A DNA stretch of 64,000 bases from Paenibacillus thalictri (GCF_004307995.1 NZ_SIRE01000036.1:1-64000); one strand, 5' to 3'; positions 43,364 to 52,844 are shown, numbered from the stretch's first letter. The notes: generated by a model from the letters alone, not told the origin. Numbers and translations: made by a program.

Positions 43364-44371
43364 TTATAGACCTTGTTTAGCAACAAATGCAGCGAGGTCA
43401 ACGACACGGTTGGAGTAGCCCCACTCGTTATCGTACCAGGAAACCACTTTCACCATGTTGTCGCCTACAACCATAGTCGACAAGGAGTCGATCGTCGAGG
43501 AAGCAGGGTCGCCGTTGAAGTCGCTGGATACGAGCGGCTCGTCAGTGAAGTTCAAGATGCCTTTCATTGCGCCTTCGGAAGCTTCTTTCAACGCTGCGTT
43601 CACTTCGTCGATTGTTACGTTGACTTTCAGCTCGGCAACAAAATCCGTAACGGATACGTTTGGAGTCGGAACGCGGAAGGAACCACCGTTCAGCAAACCT
43701 TTCAATTCCGGCAGTACCAATGCTACAGCTTTAGCGGCACCCGTTGTGGAAGGAATGATGTTCTCAGCAGCAGCGCGAGCACGGCGCAAGTCTTTGTGCG
43801 GCAGGTCAAGCACTTGCTGGTCGTTTGTATAGGAGTGGATCGTGGACATCATGCCTTTCACGATACCGAATTTTTCGTGCAATACTTTAGCGAATGGAGC
43901 CAAGCAGTTTGTCGTACAAGAAGCGTTCGAGATAACCGTGTGTTTGGAAGGATCGTATTTGTCTTGGTTAACGCCCATAACGATCGTGATGTCTTCATTG
44001 GTAGCCGGAGCGGAGATAATAACTTTTTTCGCGCCGCCTTTCAAGTGAAGTTCTGCTTTTTCTTTCGCTGTGAAAATACCAGTCGATTCAACGACGATTT
44101 CAACGCCGTATTCGCCCCATGCGATAGCTCCTGGGTCGCGCTCAGCGAAAACTTTGATGTTTTTGCCGTTAACGATCAATGCGCCTTCAGCAACTTGAAC
44201 GGTACCGTTCAATCTGCCATGAGTGGTGTCGTATTTCAACAGGTGAGCCAGTGTGTTAACATCAGTGAGATCGTTTACTGCGACAATTTCCACATCCGGA
44301 TTGTTCAGCGCTGCGCGGAACACGTTGCGGCCGATACGGCCAAAACCGTTAATACCAACTTTTACTGCCAT
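43364..44371 (-). CDS. gap: Glyceraldehyde-3-phosphate dehydrogenase (glycolytic)
   Basis: The 335-residue protein has the NAD-binding start VGINGFGRIGR, the catalytic ASCTTNC motif (Cys near 152) and WYDNEWGYS near the C-terminus. It makes 1,3-bisphosphoglycerate. AGGAGG lies about 8 bases before the ATG. It follows cggR by 55 bases and is followed by a terminator, so gap mRNA can be made in excess of the downstream genes. Confidence 0.98.
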   Translation of the reverse strand: MAVKVGINGFGRIGRNVFRAALNNPDVEIVAVNDLTDVNTLAHLLKYDTTHGRLNGTVQVAEGALIVNGKNIKVFAERDPGAIAWGEYGVEIVVESTGIFTAKEKAELHLKGGAKKVIISAPATNEDITIVMGVNQDKYDPSKHTVISNASCTTNCLAPFAKVLHEKFGIVKGMMSTIHSYTNDQQVLDLPHKDLRRARAAAENIIPSTTGAAKAVALVLPELKGLLNGGSFRVPTPNVSVTDFVAELKVNVTIDEVNAALKEASEGAMKGILNFTDEPLVSSDFNGDPASSTIDSLSTMVVGDNMVKVVSWYDNEWGYSNRVVDLAAFVAKQGL

Positions 44372-44426
44372 GATTGGTTTCCTCCTAGGAAAATATATTA
44401 TATGTCAAGACAGGCAATGAAGCCTA

Positions 44427-45455
44427 TCATGATGAACCGTATTTCAAAATCTCCAAAGCGGCGGCTTCATCGGTAACAAGCGCATCCTCGTGCCCAAAGC
44501 GGAGCACTGAAGCAATCGCCTCTCCTTTACTGCGGCCTCCGGCTATGCCGATTACCGCATCCATGCTCTGAATGTCTTCAATACGCAGCCCCAGCGTCGG
44601 CATCTTATGAATGATGTTCCCCCGCTTGTCGAAATAGTAGCTGAACGCTTCGGCAAGCGCGCCTTTTTCCTGCAGACTGCTTGTTGTTTCGGGATCTACA
44701 TTCCGACGCCTAGCCATTACCATAGCGTCCCCGATCCCATGCACCACAATACGGGCTTTGCGGATAAAATCCAGCAGCTCGCGGATCATTTTGTCCTGAA
44801 TGAGCGACTGGTAAGCTTCTTCGCCGAGATGATCCGGCACATGCAGCAGCCGGTATTCGGCGCCGGTCCTCTTGGCCATCGTGGAGGCAATCGTATTCGC
44901 CTGAAGCTCAACGCTTTCCCCAAGTCCGCCCCGTGCGGGCACAAACCAGCAGCCTTTCATCGACGTCGACGACGTCAAATGCTCTGCGACTTGAGCCATC
45001 GTGGATCCGCCAGTAACAGCGATCACTTCGTCTTTGTTGACCAGCTTACGGAGTAAAGTGGCTCCCGCTCGGCCAAGCTCTTTCTTGGTGTGCTGCGAAA
45101 CATCCGAATCGCCGGGTACAATAACGACCTGCTTCAGGCCAAACTGCCGGGAGATTCGTTCCTCCAGATCGGTAAGCCCAAACAAATCCTTGACCAACGG
45201 TTCGATCCGTTCCAGCAGCTGCCGGCCGGCCTCGCTGATCCGCATACCCGAGCTTTCCACTTCCAGAAGACCTTGTTCCTTCAAAAAGTCAACCTCGCCG
45301 CGAAGAATCCGCTCGGTCGTCTTCATAATGCCGGCCAGCGTACGGCGCCCGATTAATCCGGAAACCATAATGTGATGCAGAATGGTGTACCGCTTCTTCA
45401 TCACTTCCGTCAAATCGGGGAGCAGTTGCTTTTGAATATCGAGAATTTCTCTCAT
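44427..45455 (-). CDS. cggR: CggR, repressor of the central glycolytic genes (SorC family)
   Basis: The 342-residue protein has an N-terminal DNA-binding region (IGRRTLAGIMKTTERILRGEVDFL) and a C-terminal SorC sugar-phosphate-binding domain (VTGGSTMAQVAEHL, IAGGRSKGEAI). In B. subtilis it represses the gapA operon and is released by fructose-1,6-bisphosphate. It is the first gene of the operon here, and its operator and promoter are visible upstream. Confidence 0.95.
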   Translation of the reverse strand: MREILDIQKQLLPDLTEVMKKRYTILHHIMVSGLIGRRTLAGIMKTTERILRGEVDFLKEQGLLEVESSGMRISEAGRQLLERIEPLVKDLFGLTDLEERISRQFGLKQVVIVPGDSDVSQHTKKELGRAGATLLRKLVNKDEVIAVTGGSTMAQVAEHLTSSTSMKGCWFVPARGGLGESVELQANTIASTMAKRTGAEYRLLHVPDHLGEEAYQSLIQDKMIRELLDFIRKARIVVHGIGDAMVMARRRNVDPETTSSLQEKGALAEAFSYYFDKRGNIIHKMPTLGLRIEDIQSMDAVIGIAGGRSKGEAIASVLRFGHEDALVTDEAAALEILKYGSS

Positions 45456-45539
45456 AGCACACTCCGTGTTGCTTTTATCGTTGCCGTGGCCCCCGAGTTA
45501 ACAGCATAACCATTTGAGAAAGCTTTTAACCTCTCGTTG

Positions 45540-45575
45540 GTCATTTTGTGTCCCGATACTGCATTTTAGGTCCCA
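45540..45575 (-). promoter_or_regulatory. CggR operator
   Basis: On the minus strand the order TGGGAC, 6 bases, TGCA, 4 bases, CGGGAC, 6 bases, TGAC reproduces the known CggR operator plan (CGGGAC-N6-TGTC repeated after 4 bases). It lies in the leader, about 85-120 bases before the cggR start, downstream of the promoter as in B. subtilis. Confidence 0.8.
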
Positions 45576-45593
45576 CATCATCCAAAAAAATAA

Positions 45594-45612
45594 TTGCTAA
45601 CTCTTTTAGCAA
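45594..45612 (-). promoter_or_regulatory. AT-rich hairpin in the cggR leader
   Basis: On the minus strand TTGCTAA pairs with TTAGCAA around AAGAG and is followed by TTATTTTTTTGG. It lies between the promoter and the CggR operator, and could act as a weak early terminator or 5' stabiliser. Confidence 0.45.
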
Positions 45613-45629
45613 CTTTTTGTTACGGTTTT

Positions 45630-45658
45630 ATTATAGCTAACTGAAAAATAATTTGCAA
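45630..45658 (-). promoter_or_regulatory. SigA-type promoter of the cggR-gap operon
   Basis: TTGCAA (45653-45658), exactly 17 bases, and a perfect TATAAT (45630-45635) on the minus strand, upstream of the operator. Confidence 0.75.
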
Positions 45659-45802
45659 TGAAAGTGCACATTTTCACAAACAAATGGGCTGCCGCTGCAG
45701 ATTCATTGTTAGTGCAGAATTATGCAATTACAGATTTATGCTTGCATTTTTATTAGGCTTATCTTATAATTACTTTTGCTGTCACAAATTTTCACAGAAC
45801 AT

Positions 45803-45877
45803 GCGCCCGTGGTCCAATGGATATGACGTAGGCCTCCGGAGCCTGAGATTAAGGTTCGATTCCTTACGGGCGCGCCA
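45803..45877 (+). tRNA. tRNA-Arg (anticodon CCG)
   Basis: The 75-base sequence folds as a cloverleaf: acceptor GCGCCCG/CGGGCGC, anticodon stem TAGGC/GCCTG around the loop CTCCGGA (anticodon CCG), T-arm TAAGG-TTCGATT-CCTTA, and an encoded CCA end. It lies between cggR and clpP on the opposite strand to cggR. Confidence 0.95.
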
Positions 45878-45897
45878 TTACTTTACACTTAACAACG

Positions 45898-45923
45898 AAA
45901 CCAGCGTAAGCTGGTTTTTTTAT
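45898..45923 (+). terminator. Terminator after tRNA-Arg
   Basis: AAACCAGC pairs with GCTGGTTT around GTAA and is followed by TTTTTATTTT. Confidence 0.8.
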
Positions 45924-46017
45924 TTTGCAAATAGTATAAATCCCTGGCCGAAAGCCCAAGCTTCTGAATAAGACAAGCAATTTGGCTCAACCCACTCGAA
46001 ATGCATGCCAACACTTA

Positions 46018-46048
46018 AAGCTTCAAGCAGAAGCTTTTCTTTTTCGAC
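46018..46048 (+). terminator. Hairpin upstream of clpP
   Basis: AAGCTTC pairs with GAAGCTT and CTTTTTCG follows. It isolates the clpP promoter from transcription on the left. Confidence 0.5.
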
Positions 46049-46052
46049 ATGG

Positions 46053-46092
46053 TTTGACCTTTCTTGACCTTTGGATTTTTTTTCGGTATGAT
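46053..46092 (+). promoter_or_regulatory. CtsR box overlapping the clpP promoter
   Basis: TTTGACC-TTT-CTTGACC (46053-46069) is the reverse complement of the CtsR heptad pair (GGTCAAx, 3 bases, GGTCAAA). Its second half is also the -35 box TTGACC (46064-46069), 17 bases before TATGAT (46087-46092), so bound CtsR would block RNA polymerase. Confidence 0.8.
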
Positions 46093-46153
46093 AAGTGCAT
46101 CACCAGAAATCAACCTTTTTACACCATACACCCCTATCAAGGAGGACGCCGCT

Positions 46154-46735
46154 ATGAATTTCATTCCAATGGTTGTTGAGCCGGACGCAAGAGGAGAACG
46201 TGCATACGACATATACTCCCGCTTGCTGAAAGACCGTATCATCTTTTTGGGAAGCGCGATTAACGATGTCGTCGCCAACTCCATTATTGCCCAGCTGTTG
46301 TTCTTGGCTGCGCAAGATCCCGACAAGGATATCCACTTGTACATCAACAGCCCTGGCGGCTCGATTACTTCCGGCATGGCGATCTATGACACCATGCAAT
46401 TCATTAAACCGGATGTATCTACCATCTGTGTAGGTATGGCTGCCTCGATGGGAGCGTTCCTGCTCACCGCCGGCGCAAAAGGCAAACGGTTGGCGCTGCC
46501 TAACAGCGAAGTCATGATTCACCAACCGCTCGGCGGAGCGGAAGGTCAAGCCAGCGATATTGAAATTCGCGCTAAGCGGATTTTGAAAATGCGCGACAAC
46601 TTGAACAGAATTTTGGCCGAGCGTTCCGGACAACCGTTTGAACGGATCGAAAAAGACACGGACCGCGACAACTTCATGTCGGCGGCCGAAGCGAAAGAAT
46701 ACGGCTTGATCGACAAGGTGATCGAGAAAATTTAA
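46154..46735 (+). CDS. clpP: ATP-dependent Clp protease proteolytic subunit
   Basis: The 193-residue protein has INSPGGSITSGMAIYD, the catalytic Ser in GMAASMGAFLL and the His in MIHQPLGG; the catalytic Asp lies near the C-terminus. It forms the ClpP barrel that degrades unfolded and SsrA-tagged proteins with ClpX/ClpC. The ATG at 46154 has AAGGAGG 8 bases upstream. It is under CtsR heat-shock control by the upstream box. Confidence 0.98.
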   Translation: MNFIPMVVEPDARGERAYDIYSRLLKDRIIFLGSAINDVVANSIIAQLLFLAAQDPDKDIHLYINSPGGSITSGMAIYDTMQFIKPDVSTICVGMAASMGAFLLTAGAKGKRLALPNSEVMIHQPLGGAEGQASDIEIRAKRILKMRDNLNRILAERSGQPFERIEKDTDRDNFMSAAEAKEYGLIDKVIEKI

Positions 46736-46751
46736 GCCAGGCCACAATAAC

Positions 46752-46789
46752 AAATCCCGGCGTTCCATCAACGGAGCACCGGGATTTTT
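46752..46789 (+). terminator. Terminator after clpP, probably bidirectional
   Basis: AAATCCCGG pairs with CCGGGATTT and TTTATATG follows on the plus strand; an A-run on the other side suggests it also ends the MCP gene. Confidence 0.8.
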
Positions 46790-46809
46790 ATATGGGTCAA
46801 GGCCGTTAC

Positions 46810-48324
46810 TTATATTTGTCTATATAACGTTTGGGAAATTTCTTTCAGCTGGACGATTTCGCGGTCTACTTCCTTAGAGGAACTCATCTGCGCTTCACTG
46901 ACGGCAAACAATTGCTCCATAGCAGCGACACTTTGCTGCGTAACGGCAGAAATACTGCCCACCTCGCCTGAAATCTTGGAGGAACTGAATTCGATCTGCG
47001 CGATGGACTCGTCCAGTTGAGTCATCAACTGAATGATCTGGTCCAAGTCCTGGTTCATCCGTTCAAACCCGGCTATCGTTTCCTGAGCTCTTGTCACCGA
47101 CAGATCGGTTGCCTGCTTGCTTTCTTCAATCTGCTCCACCGAAAATGCGCTCTCCTCTTGAATCGTTGACAAAATCTCTTGAATATCTTGGGTAGCTCGG
47201 CTGCTGCGTTCCGCCAGCTTGCGAATTTCCGTGGCCACAACGGCAAACCCTTTGCCCTGCTCCCCGGCCCTTGCCGCTTCAATAGCGGCGTTAAGCGCCA
47301 GCAGATTGGTCTGGTTGGCGACCTCCTGGACGGTGGCGATAATGGTTTCTACCCGCTGGGCCGAATCGTTTAATGCCGATATGGTCGTTTTGACAGATTG
47401 GGTCACGTTAGCAACAAAGACGATCTGCTCGAACAACGTTTTCATACTGCGGTCATTATCCGAAACCATCGCTCCGCTCACTTCCGCCCGCTCCTTCATC
47501 TCCTTGGAGGCATAGGCCGTCTGGGCAATCATCCGGTTGATGCCTTGCAGATTATGCTCAATGCTGCCGATGGATTCGCTTTGCGCCTCCAGCCCGCCGG
47601 TGACTTCTCTAAACGACATGTTCATTTCTTCATTCATGCGAATCGTTGCTGCCGATTTTGCCGAAACGGTCACCGACGAGCGTTCCAGCTCATTAGAGAG
47701 GATCTTGACGCTATCCAGCACCTTAACCAGCCTTCCCTGCTTCTCTTCCCGATCCGTTTCCAACGCTCTTGTGATCTTCATTTTGGATATGATCTGCAGC
47801 GAGGTAGCCAGTGAGGTCAATATTAAGAAAACGGCGTGTACCGCCAGCATCATAAGTGAGACCGAAGTTCCGAACACTAGCTCCGGAAATAAAAAGAACC
47901 CCGCGATATGATGAACGGCAAACAATGAGGTCATCAGCATCACGAGTCGAATGTTGTCGTAATAGGCAATAGTCGCAATCACCATAAATATGGAAAAATG
48001 AAATTCCGTGCCGCCGCCGCTTCCGGCAATAATCGAGATACTGGAAAATGTCATTCCCGCCGCGATCAGGTAAGGAATAGCCGGGTGATCCTTTTGCATG
48101 CGGGCGTACAGGAACAAACAGCTCCCATAAAGCGCTGCCGGCACAATGAGCAATATGTTCAACACAACCGGGGACATGCCGGCGCTCGCATGCACCGTAT
48201 GCAGTCCGGACGTATTGTGATAATCAAAAAGGCCAAATCCCCTTTCAAGAATGTGGACAATGAAACTTAAGAGCACAGCAAACAGCGATAACCAGAGCAT
48301 AAGTCTGTTTTTTCTTGGGTGCAT
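46810..48324 (-). CDS. Methyl-accepting chemotaxis protein with multi-pass membrane domain
   Basis: The 504-residue protein has about six hydrophobic helices in the first 185 residues with little extracellular sequence, instead of the usual two-helix sensor. The cytoplasmic signalling domain follows, with the invariant hairpin region NQTNLLALNAAIEAARAGEQ near 345. No HAMP domain is evident between them. It should signal to CheA/CheW; the stimulus may be sensed within the membrane. GGGGGAAG lies about 6 bases before the ATG. Confidence 0.9.
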   Translation of the reverse strand: MHPRKNRLMLWLSLFAVLLSFIVHILERGFGLFDYHNTSGLHTVHASAGMSPVVLNILLIVPAALYGSCLFLYARMQKDHPAIPYLIAAGMTFSSISIIAGSGGGTEFHFSIFMVIATIAYYDNIRLVMLMTSLFAVHHIAGFFLFPELVFGTSVSLMMLAVHAVFLILTSLATSLQIISKMKITRALETDREEKQGRLVKVLDSVKILSNELERSSVTVSAKSAATIRMNEEMNMSFREVTGGLEAQSESIGSIEHNLQGINRMIAQTAYASKEMKERAEVSGAMVSDNDRSMKTLFEQIVFVANVTQSVKTTISALNDSAQRVETIIATVQEVANQTNLLALNAAIEAARAGEQGKGFAVVATEIRKLAERSSRATQDIQEILSTIQEESAFSVEQIEESKQATDLSVTRAQETIAGFERMNQDLDQIIQLMTQLDESIAQIEFSSSKISGEVGSISAVTQQSVAAMEQLFAVSEAQMSSSKEVDREIVQLKEISQTLYRQI

Positions 48325-48592
48325 ATGATCTTCCCCCTGCTTATGTACAATTCACTTTATATGATCGGCTATGTGTATAACCGTTGTTTGATGCGCTCCG
48401 CTCCACCCTTGTATCATCCATGATGATGGGAATCTTCTCGCCTCTGACCTATTATAATCGGGACTTGGCCTTAACGTCAGTACCTGCCAGCAAATTTGAG
48501 CGATTCTTTAGAAATTGGGCTGCCGCCAATCTGTACGGAAAAGGCTGTCCTTGTCCCAAAAGTGTCCGCATGTCGTTGAAATGTTGCGATTC
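48325..48592. other. Gap between the MCP gene and floT
   Basis: Beyond the upstream region of the MCP gene no gene or site is recognised. Short plus-strand frames here lack ribosome sites. Confidence 0.45.
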
Positions 48593-48650
48593 TCAAACGA
48601 AAGGACCGCAGTTTCCACTATAAAAGCGGAGACCGCGGTCCTTTTATCGA
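48593..48650 (-). terminator. Terminator after floT
   Basis: AAAGGACCGC pairs with GCGGTCCTTT across a long loop with a further inner stem, and T-rich sequence follows on the minus strand. Confidence 0.7.
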
Positions 48651-48669
48651 AAAAATCGGTTCTACTAAC

Positions 48670-50190
48670 TTATGATTCCGTTGGCGCCGCGGGAGGCTGC
48701 ACCTGATCTGGCGTCGTGCGGGTTATCGTCCGCTCCTGCGGCTGCGTCAGCCGCTTCATCAACTGCCCGACATCGATGCCGCTGACGTCCTTAACCATCT
48801 CCGGCGCGGTAGCCATCAACGACGTGACGTAGTTGCTCACCCGGGCGGCTCCTTCTCCGTGACCGGTATCTACGACGGTCAGCTTGTCGATCGAGCGGAT
48901 CGGATCGGCGATCCGTCCTGCAAGCTCCGGCAGCATCTTCACGATGATATCGAGCACGGCCGCTTCGCCGAACTTCTCGAACGCTTCGGCCAGCTTCTGC
49001 TTCGCTTCCGCTTCCGCCAGACCGCGCAGGCGTATGACTTCCGCTTCCGCCGTACCTTTGGCCCGCTCGGCATCCGCGATCGCCAAACCTTCCAGCCGCT
49101 TCTGTTCGGCCATCGCCCGCGCTTCGGCTTCAATGCGGTACTGATGCGCATCCGCTTCGCGCAATCGTTTGGCTTTCTCCGCTTCCGCCGCTTGCTCCAC
49201 CGCATAACGGTCGGCGTCGGCTTTTTTCTTGACTTCGGAGTCGTATTGCTTCTCGCGGCGCAAAATTTCTTTCGCCTCCAGATCGATCTCCCGCTCCTTT
49301 CGCACCAACTCCACCTGCATCTGTTCTTCCACTACGCTTTGCTTGGAGCGAGCTTCTTGAATATAGTAAGCTTGGTCCGCTTCCGCCTTGGCCATGTCCT
49401 GGTCTTTTTTGAAAGAAGCGACTTTAAGCTCCTTCGCCTTTTGCGCTTCGGCAATGTTCGTATCCCTGAGCAACTCAGCTTTCTGGCCTTCTTCCTCAGC
49501 CCGCGCTTTCTGGATCCGGGCGTCCCGCACCGCTTCCGCTTGCGCAATGTCCGCATCCCGCTTAACGGCGGCAATACGCGGCTTACCCAAGGAATCCAAG
49601 TACCCGTTTTTGTCGCGAAGATCTTTAATTGTAAAAGAGACAATCTGCAGTCCCATTTTCTTCAAATCCTTCGCCGCGACACTCTGCACCTCTTGGGCGA
49701 ATTTATCCCGGTTCCGGTATACTTCCTCCACGGTCATCGATCCGAGTATCGCACGCAAGTGCCCTTCCAGTACCTCCTGCGCTTCTCCTTTCAGCGCTTC
49801 CGTAGGCTTACCCATAAACTGCTCTGCCGCCGTAGCAACGTCCTCTACGGCTCCGCCGATCTTTATAATTGCCACGCCGTCGGCCATAACCGGAACGCCT
49901 TGCTCCGTGTATACTTCCGGAGTCGATACATCGAGCTTATGGGACAGCAGCGATAAAAATTGAGACTGCTGAAAAATCGGAAGAATGAACGCGCCTCCGC
50001 CCCGGACGATTTTAATTTTGCGTCCCGTGTCATCTGTCAGCACATTGCTCGATCCAAGAAACGAGCCGGTCACAATCATGGCCTCGTCCGGGCTGACCGT
50101 TTTGTACCGGGCCCAGAAGGCCAGGCCAAAAACAATAATAACTGCAACAACGACGATAGGAACAAATAACGCATCTGGTACCATCTGCAC
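48670..50190 (-). CDS. floT: Flotillin FloT (YuaG)
   Basis: The 506-residue protein has a membrane hairpin at residues 6-26 (VPIVVVAVIIVFGLAFWA), an SPFH/PHB domain (VRGGGAFILPIFQQSQFLSL...), and a long Ala/Glu/Lys-rich coiled coil from about 195 to 400 with many EAEA-type repeats. Flotillins organise fluid membrane microdomains. It follows the NfeD-like gene yuaF by 52 bases, the same pair as in B. subtilis. The start is a GTG at 50190 or the ATG two codons later; GGAGATGAT is upstream. Confidence 0.95.
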   Translation of the reverse strand: MQMVPDALFVPIVVVAVIIVFGLAFWARYKTVSPDEAMIVTGSFLGSSNVLTDDTGRKIKIVRGGGAFILPIFQQSQFLSLLSHKLDVSTPEVYTEQGVPVMADGVAIIKIGGAVEDVATAAEQFMGKPTEALKGEAQEVLEGHLRAILGSMTVEEVYRNRDKFAQEVQSVAAKDLKKMGLQIVSFTIKDLRDKNGYLDSLGKPRIAAVKRDADIAQAEAVRDARIQKARAEEEGQKAELLRDTNIAEAQKAKELKVASFKKDQDMAKAEADQAYYIQEARSKQSVVEEQMQVELVRKEREIDLEAKEILRREKQYDSEVKKKADADRYAVEQAAEAEKAKRLREADAHQYRIEAEARAMAEQKRLEGLAIADAERAKGTAEAEVIRLRGLAEAEAKQKLAEAFEKFGEAAVLDIIVKMLPELAGRIADPIRSIDKLTVVDTGHGEGAARVSNYVTSLMATAPEMVKDVSGIDVGQLMKRLTQPQERTITRTTPDQVQPPAAPTES

Positions 50191-50242
50191 ATCATCTCCT
50201 CTTTTCTAGTATCCTCACCAATTTCGTTAAAACAGGTAATTC

Positions 50243-50776
50243 CTATGCGTGCTGTTCAAACCGGGTGACATATACGACATGATCCTTCACCTCAACGGTG
50301 ACGACCCTCGCCCCGGATTCAATTTCATCCCCGTCAAAACTTGCGGCGATCTGGTTCGTTCTTGTGCTGCCCAGAATAAAAATAACTTCGCCACAGCCTT
50401 GTGCAGGGACGGGAACGGAGATCTCGCCGATTTGCCCCACCAGGTCGTTCAGCGAGAACCCGATCGAGCTTTCGCTGCCGCGCATAGGTTTGACATACAG
50501 GAAGTACACAAGCGAAGACACGGCTATCGCACTTGCCGCCGATAACAGCACTACCGGCACCGCCGTAAACACGCTGTAACGGCTTAATAAAATGCCCGCG
50601 CCGCCAAACACCGTGATCCCTCCGAACAGCACCATCGGCTGCATGACGTGAAGATGGTCTCCCGACATAAAGTCGAGCATGCCATGCAGCGCATTGCTGA
50701 GCACATCGCCGAACAAGACGGTTGCAACCGCAACAAGCGCACCAACGGCCAAACAACTCCAATACAGCTCCAGCAT
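50243..50776 (-). CDS. yuaF: NfeD-like membrane protein YuaF
   Basis: The 177-residue protein has about three membrane helices in the first 115 residues and a C-terminal OB-like domain (GEISVPVPAQGCGEVIF...VVTVEVKDHVVYVTRFE), as in NfeD proteins that partner flotillins. The ATG at 50776 has GGAGGTG about 10 bases upstream. It forms an operon with floT. Confidence 0.9.
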   Translation of the reverse strand: MLELYWSCLAVGALVAVATVLFGDVLSNALHGMLDFMSGDHLHVMQPMVLFGGITVFGGAGILLSRYSVFTAVPVVLLSAASAIAVSSLVYFLYVKPMRGSESSIGFSLNDLVGQIGEISVPVPAQGCGEVIFILGSTRTNQIAASFDGDEIESGARVVTVEVKDHVVYVTRFEQHA

Positions 50777-50856
50777 ATCAACACACCTCCACCTACTATT
50801 AAGACGGTTAATATTGTAAAAAGGTTGCACTTTAGCCGTATTAAATTTTTATTACA

Positions 50857-50894
50857 ATAAAAAATCCGGATACTGCACGTCGGCGGCATCCGGA
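50857..50894 (-). terminator. Terminator after the secreted CAO-N/PKD protein
   Basis: On the minus strand GCATCCGGA-type and TCCGGATAC arms pair and TTTTTTATT follows. Confidence 0.65.
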
Positions 50895-50900
50895 ACGATG

Positions 50901-52661
50901 TTATTCTTTATCTTCAAGCGGGTAAAAAATCAAGTCAATCGGGAAAGCGGAGCCGGCCGGCGGAGAAAATTCAATATCCAGCGATTTCTCTTTACCGGTC
51001 GTTTTGGCTAAGATCTGCATGTTGTCAAACGGCGTCAGCACTCCCGATTCCGGGACAAGCCGGATTTCTCCGTTAATCTTGAACGGCCCCTTAAACACGC
51101 CGCCTTTGGCCAAAATCATGATCGCCATTTTACGCGGCTGGTCGGAGTGGATTTTGTATACAACCCCGTAGTTTCCGTCGTTGGTCACCTTCTGATTGCG
51201 CTGCGGGTCGAAGCCCGGCTGGAACGGATCGGATTTATTATCCCCAATCACAAGCCGCGACGGCTTCGTAAATGAGGTGGCGTCGATGTTCCAGTTCACC
51301 TGCGATACCGGGAAGGTGCCGCGCACATGGCCGGTAAACGGCAGCAGCGGCAATGTTTGCAGCGTAGTGGCCGTTATCGCATCGGTCGCAACAAACGACA
51401 TCTGCAGCTCGCCGTCGGTTTCCACATCGTAGAACAGGTTAATGCCTTGACCCGGGTAGAAATCCGGGAACTGTTTGAAAATAAACGTTTGATTGACCGG
51501 CACGGTAAGCGACTCTTTGAGCGGATCATTCATCAGGAAATCTACCGTCGCTTCGTTGCCAATCAGATTCGCGTATACCGAAGGCCATACTTCGCCTTTG
51601 TTGGTCGTTTTGATCGTAACCGGTTTATTCGTCTTGTTGGTGGCCATAATCGCCAGCGTCAGCTTGTCCTTCGTCCCATTCACATGATCGGCGTACAGAC
51701 GCGCCTTGCCGTTGATTTTATCCTGGTACAAGATACCCTTCTCCGTAAACTCCTCCGGACTGTCGCTGACGAGAACGGGGCGTGTGGCATCTGCGGTAGC
51801 CGACTTCGGCAGTTCGGGCAAATCCCAGAAATGCCCCCACAGCATGCTCCAGTCGGTCTTAATAAACGTTCCCGGCGGCTTCATGTAGATCGGATACTCA
51901 ACCGCGCTCAAGAATTCCTTATCTTCAATCACAATATTGCGGGTGTATGTTTCGCTTTTATTGCCATGCCCGTCCGTAACGGTTAATGAAACGGGGTATG
52001 TGCCTGCCTGGAAGAACGCTTCTTGATTGCCGGTCCATTCGTATTTGGCGATGCCCTCGGCATCCGGATCATAACTTAAGTCAACATATTTGACCGGCTC
52101 GCCCATACGGTAAGATTCTTTGGCAAACGAAAACTTGGCGACCGGTTTGGACTGGTTGGTCGCTGTATTGTAAATCGAGGTTGGCGCCTTCGTATAAATA
52201 ATATCTACACGTTTGAGCTCATCGTTATAGGTATAACGTGCGCCCATATAATCCGCAAGCCAAGTCAGCTTAACCATCAGCCTGCCGTTTACAATCGCCG
52301 CTACATCGTCGAATGGCGTCATCAATCCGTTAATCCACACCGACTTCTTATCCGCATTCAACACGATGTTGAAGCCTGGCGTAGCCATGGTAATGTCGCG
52401 CGATGTCTCGTTCCATTCCACCTTCATGCCCATCGTGTCGCCCAGAAATTTCGCCGGCACGAACATCTTATCCTTTAGGATCGTTGCAGGCGCATCCAAC
52501 GTAACTTTCTCGCTGCCTACAAACGCATCCGCCTTATTGACGTACAATACAATATAGGTCGTACTGGATGAGACCGCCGCTTGAGCCGCTGGCATTCCAT
52601 ACATCAGCGTAAGCAAGCAAATAATCATGATGACCGACAATTCCCGCTTTAATTGTTTCAC
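50901..52661 (-). CDS. Secreted protein with copper amine oxidase N-terminal-like domain and PKD domain
   Basis: The 586-residue protein starts with a signal peptide (LSVIMIICLLTLMYGMPAA, cleavage near AQA) and then a CAO N-terminal-like stalk (DKMFVPAKFLGDTMGMKVEW, NGRLMVKLTWLADYMGA). A PKD-like repeat follows at about residues 185-245 (SYDPDAEGIAKYEWTG...YPVSLTVTDGHGN). The last 330 residues are beta-rich and unfamiliar. It likely acts in the cell wall; its substrate is unknown. Paenibacillus has many proteins with this N-terminal domain. Confidence 0.75.
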   Translation of the reverse strand: MKQLKRELSVIMIICLLTLMYGMPAAQAAVSSSTTYIVLYVNKADAFVGSEKVTLDAPATILKDKMFVPAKFLGDTMGMKVEWNETSRDITMATPGFNIVLNADKKSVWINGLMTPFDDVAAIVNGRLMVKLTWLADYMGARYTYNDELKRVDIIYTKAPTSIYNTATNQSKPVAKFSFAKESYRMGEPVKYVDLSYDPDAEGIAKYEWTGNQEAFFQAGTYPVSLTVTDGHGNKSETYTRNIVIEDKEFLSAVEYPIYMKPPGTFIKTDWSMLWGHFWDLPELPKSATADATRPVLVSDSPEEFTEKGILYQDKINGKARLYADHVNGTKDKLTLAIMATNKTNKPVTIKTTNKGEVWPSVYANLIGNEATVDFLMNDPLKESLTVPVNQTFIFKQFPDFYPGQGINLFYDVETDGELQMSFVATDAITATTLQTLPLLPFTGHVRGTFPVSQVNWNIDATSFTKPSRLVIGDNKSDPFQPGFDPQRNQKVTNDGNYGVVYKIHSDQPRKMAIMILAKGGVFKGPFKINGEIRLVPESGVLTPFDNMQILAKTTGKEKSLDIEFSPPAGSAFPIDLIFYPLEDKE

Positions 52662-52844
52662 TACACTCTTCTCCTTAAGATCGGCACGTTTTATACGCGC
52701 TTCTATCTGTGGTCATGAAAAGCAAAAAGACAGCGTCCGACCTTTTTCTACTTTAACGACCCGCATTAATAGACGCGGTGTTATGAAAAAGGTTGCGCTG
52801 TCTTGAAGCTTTTCAGACATGAATAAAATGGCATTGGTCCAGCT

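Noticed and set aside
43373..44476. 367-residue plus-strand frame opposite gap
   Set aside because: It is antisense to gap and driven by its codon bias; no family or site.
48859..49956. 365-residue plus-strand frame opposite floT
   Set aside because: It is antisense to the Ala/Glu-rich coiled coil and has Phe/Arg/Leu-rich shadow composition.
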